Source: Zoogloea oryzae (GTDB lineage Bacteria > Pseudomonadota > Gammaproteobacteria > Burkholderiales > Rhodocyclaceae). Taken from it: DNA of 64,000 nucleotides. Positions 39,699-48,501 of the stretch are shown here, in pieces (the stretch's first letter is position 1; each line of letters starts with the position of its first letter). The notes under the pieces are model-generated. The model was given only the letters and a program-made list of their open reading frames with translations, made no database searches and had not been told where the DNA came from. The stretch lies in the NCBI RefSeq assembly GCF_030161255.1, contig NZ_BSPX01000009.1:1-64000 (forward strand), given 5' to 3'. A program made the position numbers and the translations under genes.

Positions 39699-41687
39699 TC
39701 AGACATCAGTCAGCCATGTCATGGGGACGAGTTTGTCGCCGTTGCGCCACTCGGTGAGCCCAACCACCCCATCTATGTCACCCCAGACGTCGTGCGATGC
39801 ATGGTCAAGGACAATCAGCTGCAAGCCGCCCGCGGCCTCGCGTGTCACACGCCCCATTACTTCAAATGCCTTTCGAACGGCATTCACATCCTCGTCCCGC
39901 AGTTGGGGCTCCTCGACATCTTCGCCGTCCTCGTCCTTCGGTAGCGCTGCGATGCGTTTCGGAAAGTACACTTGGCTCGGCTGGTCAAGTACTAGGAATG
40001 CAGGAATCGGCCCCCTACGCTGCGACAGAAAGAACTGGTGGAGTGCCAGAAGTACAGCCAAGTGGTAGGAGAGCCAGTTGGAGCCACTGCCAATCTCAGA
40101 CAAGTAGTCGTCACGTTCCTGTCCATGTACCTTGATCGTCAGATCGTTTATTTCTAGGGAGATCGGATCGTTTGGGCTTTCGACGTCAAGGTGCGGTAGG
40201 AGTCGGCCCGCGTTGTTGCTGATGGCCCGCAGGGCTCGGCGCTTGCGCGCTTCTATATCCTGCTCGCGCAGTTCGGCGTCCAGTCGCTGTGCCCGTTCCC
40301 TCAGGCGCACGACCTCCTCGACGAGTTCACGGTCGCTGCCAAGCCGCCGATGCAGGTCCAGGGCGGATTCGAGGTTGCCGACGAACCGCTCGGCCCGTTG
40401 CGCTGCAAACTGCCGCTGGCGCGCTTCAGCCGAACGCCCGGACAAGGCCCGCTTACGAATCTGGACCGAGCGCAGTCGCTCTGTCACCTGTTCGACCTCC
40501 GCGGTCACACGCTGCAGCTCGCGGTCAAAGGCCGCCGGCAACTCCTTGTCAACGCTGGCCTCAGCCTCGACTTCCTGCAAGCGCTCTGACAGTACCGCCA
40601 GCTTGCGCGTAGCCGAGTCGGTGTGACTGCCGCACATCGGGCAATCTGCCTTGTCGTCGGTGTGCGATACCAGCCAGCTCGACAACTGCAGACGTCCTCG
40701 CTGGAGCACGAGAGCCGCCTGGTATTGGTCGACGCCGCCGCGCATACGGTTCATCTCTCCGAGTCGATGGCGCAAGGTCGTCAGGTCACGCGACACGTCG
40801 CGCTCCTCGACTTCAAGGTCGCTGAGTTCGCGCAACGCGTTCGAGATGGTCGAGGAGCTCACCGAGAGCGTGAGATCCGTTCGCGCGACGACTTCTTCCA
40901 GCCGCTCGATCATCTGGCCACGCGACAGCTCCTGCTCTGGCTTGGGGATCAGACCCAGCTCTTGGGCTTCGCTGAATTTCGCCTTCAAGTTAGCCAGCCA
41001 GCGCGCGGACACTTCCTGGGCGTCCCTGAGCTCCCGCTCCTTCCGGCGCAGTTCCTGGCGCGCGCGCCCGAGCTCGAACTGCTTAGCCATCAGCGCTGGT
41101 GTCACAACTCCGAGCACATACGGGAAAATTTTCCGGAGCTTCTCCCGGTGCTCGTAGGTATTGGCCTTGAAGAACAACACATCCGGATTGGCGACGACGT
41201 TTTGCGGCTGAAATGTGAAAGCAGCCAGATCGCGGAAGCTGGGGCGACTATCGAACCCCGTCGACTCGCTGCCGCCTGAGAAGTCGAGTTTGGACAGACC
41301 AGCGAGTTCGTCGAGCAGTCGCTTCACAGCGTCCGCATTGATGTTTTTGGCAATGCGGTGCGGGATATCCTTGATCCGCTCCGCTTCCAGCAGATACATG
41401 TCATCGGTACTACGCTGCGCACCGGGCTCCCGCCGGGCCAACAGCTTGTCGCCCTGCGCGGTCGCGACCACGATACCAAACCACTCGCAATACTTACGGA
41501 TGGTCTTGACTGGAATTGAGCATGTCCCCGCGCCCAAGCAGTAATCGATGATAGGAATGACCGCCGATTTGCCGGTTCTCGACGCGCCGCTGATGACGTT
41601 CACCTTCCCCAGTTCGAACTGGAGCCGGCGCGGCTCGAAGCTCGGGTTGCGCGGCCATAGCACTATTTCGCGGATCTGCAGATACAT
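39699..41687 (-). CDS. ABC-three-component system ATPase (DUF3732-type, SMC/Rad50-like)
   Basis: 662 residues. Walker A GASRTGKSA near 34-42; long coiled-coil arms with a zinc-hook CPMCG near 347-351; a signature-like SEIGSGSNWLSYHLAVLLAL near 530; Walker B PAFLVLDQPSQ near 565 (DQ rather than DE, as usual in this family); H-loop LIVLDHASHD near 630. Fits the ATPase of ABC-three-component conflict systems. Its ATG shares one base with the stop of the middle component gene. It probably senses or binds nucleic acid and controls the nuclease-like partner. Confidence 0.9.
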   Translation of the reverse strand: MYLQIREIVLWPRNPSFEPRRLQFELGKVNVISGASRTGKSAVIPIIDYCLGAGTCSIPVKTIRKYCEWFGIVVATAQGDKLLARREPGAQRSTDDMYLLEAERIKDIPHRIAKNINADAVKRLLDELAGLSKLDFSGGSESTGFDSRPSFRDLAAFTFQPQNVVANPDVLFFKANTYEHREKLRKIFPYVLGVVTPALMAKQFELGRARQELRRKERELRDAQEVSARWLANLKAKFSEAQELGLIPKPEQELSRGQMIERLEEVVARTDLTLSVSSSTISNALRELSDLEVEERDVSRDLTTLRHRLGEMNRMRGGVDQYQAALVLQRGRLQLSSWLVSHTDDKADCPMCGSHTDSATRKLAVLSERLQEVEAEASVDKELPAAFDRELQRVTAEVEQVTERLRSVQIRKRALSGRSAEARQRQFAAQRAERFVGNLESALDLHRRLGSDRELVEEVVRLRERAQRLDAELREQDIEARKRRALRAISNNAGRLLPHLDVESPNDPISLEINDLTIKVHGQERDDYLSEIGSGSNWLSYHLAVLLALHQFFLSQRRGPIPAFLVLDQPSQVYFPKRIAALPKDEDGEDVEEPQLRDEDVNAVRKAFEVMGRVTREAAGGLQLIVLDHASHDVWGDIDGVVGLTEWRNGDKLVPMTWLTDV

Positions 41688-42181
41688 CAGAGCTTTACCT
41701 TCAGCGTTGTCGTTACCTCGTGCAGCGTCAATTGGCTACACCATGCGCCGAGCTTTTCTCCATTGGCCAGGAGTTGCTTCACTTCATCCGGAAGACCGCG
41801 TGCCTTGGCATGGGACAAGGGAATCACTTCGCCTCCATCAGAGAGCTGGATTAGATGCCCTGCCGAGGCCAGCTCGATCGATTGGAGGCTGAGCGCGCGC
41901 CAGCGGACCGCACGTTCGTGGACCTGGAGGAGCAGATCCTGCTTCGAGATCTGCGAGTCCCCGAATTTTGCAGCGAAGGCCCGAAGTCCCGAGCTGGGCC
42001 GGGTGCGCCGTAGAAGCTCAGCAGTCGCCTCGTGCAAAACAATGGGCAGCACAAGGAACAACAGCGGCAAGCGCGGCAAGTCGCCCTCGGGATGCGCTTC
42101 GACATGTCCACAGCAAAAGCGCCAAAGGATGGCAGCACCGAGCGCCGGATTCTGGATGTTCTGCGCTTCCCGAGCCAGCAT
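41687..42181 (-). CDS. ABC-three-component system middle component
   Basis: 164 residues from ATG 42181, two bases after the upstream stop. Starts with NIQNPALGAAILWRFCCGH and LPLLFLVLPIVLHEATAELL, a pattern typical of the middle component (MC) families in three-component ABC systems, with a C-terminal LHEVTTTLKVKL. It links the ATPase to the large component. Sits between its two partners with overlap or near-overlap on both sides. Confidence 0.82.
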   Translation of the reverse strand: MLAREAQNIQNPALGAAILWRFCCGHVEAHPEGDLPRLPLLFLVLPIVLHEATAELLRRTRPSSGLRAFAAKFGDSQISKQDLLLQVHERAVRWRALSLQSIELASAGHLIQLSDGGEVIPLSHAKARGLPDEVKQLLANGEKLGAWCSQLTLHEVTTTLKVKL

Positions 42182-42183
42182 TG

Positions 42184-43398
42184 TCACGCGGCCTTTTTGA
42201 TCTTGAGTTGCTGCTCGAAATCTGGATGCCATCCGATCGACATGTCATCGGCGAGCCAGTGAAAGCACCCCGGAATGAAGTGATCCGGCGGCTGCATGGC
42301 TTGTAGGGGCAAGGTGAGGCCAATGCAGTCGGAGTACAGCATCTGTCCCTGCAGATCACCTGGCTTGCTGCCATGCTCAATGCCACAGGCGCGTCGCTTG
42401 TTCTTCCAACTCCGCTTCAGCGCCGCATCCAGATCATCGAACGAGGACGCATCGACTTCCCCGCTGAGGGCCCAGTTGGTGCGGTCGGCGGCGGCCATCA
42501 GATAGTCGCTCACGGCCTCTAGCTTATCCTCGAAGGGAAGCCCGATGAGATCCAGTTGCTGAACGAAAATCTTCGGCAATAGACCGCAGGATTCTTCTTC
42601 GCTTGGCGGCTTGGCACGGCTCAGCAGCACAGTGTCTCGATCGATCTTTCGCAGGTAGGAGGTGTACCAGCCATAGAACACGTCGCGGGCAATGACGGCC
42701 GGCAGCCCGGCCTCCAACAACTCATCCACCCGCCTCTTCACTACTCCGCACATGTGGTCGGCGATGTCCACGACCTTGGAAGGGGAAACCGGATGAGTAC
42801 GAATCACGGCTTCGATGTCGGCTTGGGGGCTACCACTACCATGGGTCAGCTGGAAGTTGCAGATGATCCGTTCGAGGCAGGCTGGGTCTGCAGTAAACAC
42901 GCTCTCCAGATAGGGAGCGATCTCGTCTGCCACAGTGTTTTTCAACGCGAAGTCTGGCGATTTTCCCCACAAGGTGTCGCGCGCTTGCGCAATGGCCTCA
43001 CGCGCTTGCTCTAGCGTACGGGCATTGGCGAATGCCTCAACGAGCCCGCCACCGACCGGACGGGAGACATAGATCTCGAAGACCGTCTTTTCTAAGTCGT
43101 AATCAGAACCAGTTGCTAACGTCGTCCAATTGGATAGCGTCTTCCACAGCGACTTGGCGCGGTCGGCAACTGGATTGGCCGTCAGTGCGCTCTTGCTTTG
43201 GATCAAGCGCGCGCCTTTGTCTGGATGCTGCTGGGCAACATCGTCGAGGTACTCCATGCTGCAAAAGCTCCCGGAGGGCGCCTCCAAGAGGAGTTGCGTC
43301 ATACGCGTATACTGGAGGGCATAGCCTAATGCTTGGCCCGGCACCTCGGTTCTTCGCTTTTTGGAATGGGGGGATCCGCGTCGCTTCGACGTCGCCAT
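42184..43398 (-). CDS. ABC-three-component system large component with nuclease-like N-terminus
   Basis: 404 residues. Residues ~20-75 (GYALQYTRMTQLLLEA, EYLDDVAQQ, RLIQSKSAL) resemble a restriction-endonuclease fold of the DUF4297/Cap4 kind, with Asp in LDDV and QSK in place of ExK. The C-terminal domain ends GCFHWLADDMSIGWHPDFEQQL, as in the conserved C-terminal module of three-component proteins. It would be the effector, cutting DNA when triggered (inference). First gene of the operon; a GAGGGCGAG lies ahead of the start. Confidence 0.82.
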   Translation of the reverse strand: MATSKRRGSPHSKKRRTEVPGQALGYALQYTRMTQLLLEAPSGSFCSMEYLDDVAQQHPDKGARLIQSKSALTANPVADRAKSLWKTLSNWTTLATGSDYDLEKTVFEIYVSRPVGGGLVEAFANARTLEQAREAIAQARDTLWGKSPDFALKNTVADEIAPYLESVFTADPACLERIICNFQLTHGSGSPQADIEAVIRTHPVSPSKVVDIADHMCGVVKRRVDELLEAGLPAVIARDVFYGWYTSYLRKIDRDTVLLSRAKPPSEEESCGLLPKIFVQQLDLIGLPFEDKLEAVSDYLMAAADRTNWALSGEVDASSFDDLDAALKRSWKNKRRACGIEHGSKPGDLQGQMLYSDCIGLTLPLQAMQPPDHFIPGCFHWLADDMSIGWHPDFEQQLKIKKAA

Positions 43399-43743
43399 TC
43401 AGCTCGCCCTCGACTGATTTGTATGCCATCTTACAATGAGAATCTATTCTAGATACAAGCAAAAGGCTAGGTCTCGCATGAGCGTGCTCGACCGAGACTG
43501 CGCACACCTAAAATACTTGCTTGAGTTCTGTGCAGCAGGCTCAGCATGAGCAGCAACTCAGAATGAACTTAACCGACTGGCACCTTTCGCTGCTAGCAAC
43601 TGCTCTGGCGCTGATCCCGCAAGCTCCGCCTGCAGCCGTAAAAGCTTAAGCGTCCCTGCGGGTCAAGCAACAGTCGGGCCGCCCCGCACCGGGCCCACAG
43701 GAGCCCGCTAAAGCGATTTAGCCATGCATTGGTTGTTTGAGAT
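43399..43743. other. Intergenic stretch upstream of defence operon
   Basis: 345 bases, lower in GC near 43430-43560. Must hold the promoter of the defence operon. A minus-strand frame (43817-43593) runs through here and R4 without a convincing start or family. Confidence 0.4.
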
Positions 43744-43790
43744 GGTGTCAATCGGCGTACTGCATAGACCCCCTTGTCGAGATTGACACC
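43744..43790. repeat. Inverted repeat R4 (47 bp)
   Basis: Same arms as R1-R3, 29-base centre with TACTGCAT and GACCCCC then GAG. It lies about 320 bases inside attR and is the outermost copy. Confidence 0.9.
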
Positions 43791-44090
43791 AAGAACGATC
43801 AGCCGCTTGAAGTCCACCCGAGCGCCGGTCTGTGCCGGTCTTGGGGCGAGGGAGTGCGTTGAAGAGGCTGTGTTTCTAGGCGCAGTGCCACTGCGAGAGC
43901 ACGGCAGCGGGTGGGCGCGGGTGCAGTCGCATTGGGGGGCGGGCGCGCAGCAGAGCCGGGCCTATGGAGTGAAGAGTGGCGGGGGCTGCCATCGGGCGGT
44001 GACGGCCGAGCGGAAGTCATCCGATGGGTGATCCAGTCTCCGGCATCGCCGCCCCCGGACCAGCAATCGACCAGACAACAAAAAAGCCAA

Positions 44091-44110
44091 CCCTCGCGGA
44101 TTGGCTTTTC
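44091..44110 (-). terminator. tRNA-Asn terminator at right element edge
   Basis: Stem AAAAGCCAA with TTGGCTTTT; on the minus strand it is followed by T-rich sequence. Its core (CCAACCCTCGCGG) matches the hairpin next to attL, so the element supplies a replacement terminator for the tRNA it sits behind. Confidence 0.75.
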
Positions 44111-44112
44111 TG

Positions 44113-44169
44113 CTTGCTTGTCTTGGCTCCTCGACCTGGGCTCGAACCAGGGACCTACGGATTAACAGT
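44113..44169 (-). repeat. attR: direct repeat within tRNA-Asn
   Basis: 57 bases identical to 11222-11278, covering the 3' part of the intact tRNA-Asn and its flank. Marks the right boundary of the integrated element; crossover probably falls in or near the anticodon loop. Confidence 0.93.
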
Positions 44170-44199
44170 CCGGCGCTCTACCGACTGAGCTATCGAGGA
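44124..44199 (-). tRNA. tRNA-Asn (GTT), integration target
   Basis: On the minus strand the acceptor stem TCCTCGA pairs with TCGAGGA, the D-arm, anticodon loop CTGTTAA (anticodon GTT), T-arm GGTTCGAGCC and an encoded CCA are all present. Complete cloverleaf, 76 bases with CCA. The element lies directly downstream of its 3' end. Confidence 0.97.
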
Positions 44200-44254
44200 T
44201 CTGACGGGTTGGTCACGTGTTTCAAACAACAAAACACATCACCGCAAATTGTTC

Positions 44255-44330
44255 TGGCTCCTCGACCTGGGCTCGAACCAGGGACCTACGGATTAACAGT
44301 CCGGCGCTCTACCGACTGAGCTATCGAGGA
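44255..44330 (-). tRNA. tRNA-Asn (GTT), second copy
   Basis: Identical over its whole length to the tRNA at 44124-44199, 55 bases upstream of it, and probably in the same transcript. The copy nearest the element was the one used for integration. Confidence 0.97.
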
Positions 44331-44428
44331 ACAGAGGCGCGCATTTTAGAAGCCGGCCTTGATTACGTCAAGGCCTTTTGCGCGTTTTTTTGCCCCCGGC
44401 GAGCCGGGGGCGGGTGAAACAGGATGGC

Positions 44429-45637
44429 TTAAGCCTTGATCACGGCGGCGATGGCGTCGGCGACGTAGTCGAGGTTCTTGCTGTTGAGGGCGGCCAGGCA
44501 GATGCGGCCAGTGCCGACGGCGTAGATGCCGAACTCGTCCTTCATGCGCTCGACCTGGGCGGCGGTGAGGCCGGTGTAGGAGAACATGCCGCGCTGCTTG
44601 ATGACGAAGGAGAAGTCCTGGTCGACCTTGCGGGCGGCCAGCTGCTCGACGAGGCCGGTGCGCATGGCGCGGATGCGGTCACGCATGCCGGCCAGCTCGG
44701 CTTCCCACTCGGCGCGCAGGGCGGGGGTGGACAGCACCGCGGCGACAACGGCGCCGCCGTGGATCGGCGGGTTGGAGTAGTTGGTGCGGATCACGCGCTT
44801 GAGCTGGGAGAGCACGCGGGTGGATTCGTCCTTGCTCTGGGTGACGATGGACAGGGCGCCGACGCGCTCGCCGTACAGCGAGAAGCTCTTGGAGAACGAG
44901 CTGGACACGAAGAACGACAGGCCGGAGGCCGAGAACAGGTTGACCGCGACGGCGTCCGGCTCGATGCCGTCGGCGAAGCCCTGGTAGGCCATGTCGAGGA
45001 AGGGGATGAGGCCGCGGGCCGCACAGGCCTTGACCACTTCGGCCCACTGGGCTTCGGTGAGGTCGGCGCCGGTGGGGTTGTGGCAGCAGGCGTGCAGCAC
45101 GATCACGGAGCCGGCCGGCAGGCTGTTCAGCTTGGCGATCATCGCCTCGGCGTTGGCGCCGCGGGTTTCCGGGTTGTAGTAGGGGTAGGTGTCGACCGGG
45201 AAGCCGGCGGCTTCGAACAGCGCGCGGTGGTTTTCCCAGGACGGATCGGAGATGTAGACGGTGGCGTCGGGCACGACGCGCTTGATGAGATCCGCGCCGA
45301 TGCGCAGGGCGCCGGTGCCGCCGAGGGCCTGGGCGGTGACGACGCGGCCGTCACGGATGATGGCGCTGTCGGCACCGAACAGCAGGTTCTGCACGGCGTT
45401 GTTGTAGGCGGCCGGGCCTTCGATGGGCTGGTAGCCACGGGGCGGGGCGGCTTCGAGGCGGGCTTTCTCGGCGGTCTTGACGGCGCCGAGCAGGGGGATC
45501 TTGCCGTTGTCGTCGAAGTAGACGCCAACGCCGAGGTTGACCTTGGTGCTGCGGGTGTCCGCGTTGAAGGCTTCATTGAGGCCGAGGATCGGATCGCGGG
45601 GGGCCAGTTCCACTGCAGCAAAGATCGAAGAGCTCAT
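44429..45637 (-). CDS. tyrB: Aromatic/aspartate aminotransferase
   Basis: 402-residue PLP-dependent class I transaminase that exchanges amino groups between aromatic amino acids or aspartate and 2-oxoglutarate. Visible: VNLGVGVYFDDNGKIP at the N-terminus, HACCHNPTG near 195, and the PLP-lysine motif SSSFSKSFSLYGERVG near 245-260. Length and motifs fit TyrB/AspC of proteobacteria; the precise preference cannot be told. GGAG is near the start. Confidence 0.93.
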   Translation of the reverse strand: MSSSIFAAVELAPRDPILGLNEAFNADTRSTKVNLGVGVYFDDNGKIPLLGAVKTAEKARLEAAPPRGYQPIEGPAAYNNAVQNLLFGADSAIIRDGRVVTAQALGGTGALRIGADLIKRVVPDATVYISDPSWENHRALFEAAGFPVDTYPYYNPETRGANAEAMIAKLNSLPAGSVIVLHACCHNPTGADLTEAQWAEVVKACAARGLIPFLDMAYQGFADGIEPDAVAVNLFSASGLSFFVSSSFSKSFSLYGERVGALSIVTQSKDESTRVLSQLKRVIRTNYSNPPIHGGAVVAAVLSTPALRAEWEAELAGMRDRIRAMRTGLVEQLAARKVDQDFSFVIKQRGMFSYTGLTAAQVERMKDEFGIYAVGTGRICLAALNSKNLDYVADAIAAVIKA

Positions 45638-45755
45638 GGGTTCTCCAGAAGGGGCGAAGGGAGCGGGGCGCTTTGTGGCGCTCGCTGGGTGATAATACGA
45701 GGCTGCCCGCCTGGTTTGCGGGTGCCACCGTTTGACTCAAGACAGAAATTTTATC

Positions 45756-47840
<2,085 letters not shown>

Positions 47841-47918
47841 GAGATTCGAAAATTGGTGCTTGCTCTTGTACGTTCCGCCCGCCGGCTGTTTAAATTGCCG
47901 GCAGGAGGGACACCCATA

Positions 47919-48410
47919 ATGAAAATACTATTCGTCTGCACCGGCAATATCTGCCGGTCGCCGACAGCAGAGGGCGTTGCACGTCGCTGGTTGGCGATGG
48001 CCGGGATGGATAGCGCGGTCGGCGTCGATTCGGCGGGCATCCAGGGCTATCACGCGGGCGAGGCGCCCGATCCCCGCACCCAGACTGCGGCCCTGAGGCG
48101 AGGCTACGATCTTTCCCGTCTGCGCGCCCGCAAGGTCCAGCCCAAGGACTACGCCGAGTTCGACCTGCTGCTGGCGATGGACCGGGATCACTTTCACTAC
48201 CTGCGCGATCGCGCGCCCGAAGGCTGCAAGCACAAGGTGCGCATGTTCATGAGTTTTGCCCAGCGTCATCGCCGCGATGATGTACCGGACCCGTACTACG
48301 GCGGCCTCACCGGCTTCGACGCGGTGCTCGACATGTGCGAGGACGCCGTGCAGGGGCTGATCGAGGAGATCCGCCCCGAGGTGGAGCGCCGCCGCCAGTC
48401 GGCTGTCTGA
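47919..48410 (+). CDS. Low-molecular-weight protein tyrosine phosphatase
   Basis: 163 residues. The phosphate-binding loop VCTGNICRSPTAE near residues 6-18 holds the nucleophile Cys and the Arg, and DPYYGG near 128 holds the general acid Asp. A soluble phosphatase; in the chromosome it follows uvrB in related bacteria. AGGAGG precedes ATG 47919. Ends at a strong terminator. Confidence 0.94.
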   Translation: MKILFVCTGNICRSPTAEGVARRWLAMAGMDSAVGVDSAGIQGYHAGEAPDPRTQTAALRRGYDLSRLRARKVQPKDYAEFDLLLAMDRDHFHYLRDRAPEGCKHKVRMFMSFAQRHRRDDVPDPYYGGLTGFDAVLDMCEDAVQGLIEEIRPEVERRRQSAV

Positions 48411-48453
48411 CCGCCCGGCTGCGCCGGTTTGTCCGGTGCTGCAGCTACAAACG

Positions 48454-48484
48454 AAAAGGCCAACCCCGAGGGGTTGGCCTTTTT
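48454..48484. terminator. Bidirectional terminator between phosphatase and rne
   Basis: Stem AAAAGGCCAACCCC with GGGGTTGGCCTTTT, giving T runs on both strands. Serves two convergent genes. Confidence 0.93.
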
Positions 48485-48501
48485 GCTGGGTGGTGCCGGG
48501 G

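Larger units (their letters stand above)
11222..44169. mobile_element. tRNA-Asn-integrated element with family B DNA polymerase
   Basis: About 32.9 kb bounded by a perfect 57-bp direct repeat, the right copy of which is part of an intact tRNA-Asn gene. The tRNA is transcribed leftward, so the insertion sits just downstream of its 3' end, as expected for tyrosine-recombinase islands. Contents: two tyrosine recombinases, a PolB-type DNA polymerase, four inverted repeats (R1-R4), small plasmid-like genes, a RadC-like protein, toxin-antitoxin, Fic, redox and protease cargo, and a defence block. Several internal stretches (13.4-15.7, 20.5-23.8 and 37.5-43.5 kb) look less GC-rich than the flanking chromosome. 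No relaxase or type IV secretion genes were seen, so it is not obviously self-conjugative. Confidence 0.88.

Noticed and set aside
43593..43817. A 74-codon minus-strand frame running through R4
   Set aside because: No ribosome site or family; it crosses the inverted repeat and looks like a chance frame.
11222..44169. Integrative conjugative element
   Set aside because: Some ICE-style small genes are present, but no relaxase, coupling protein or type IV secretion genes were recognised.
44388..44411. GC-rich hairpin after tyrB as an intrinsic terminator
   Set aside because: In the direction of tyrB it is followed by A rather than T residues, so it is not a standard intrinsic terminator.
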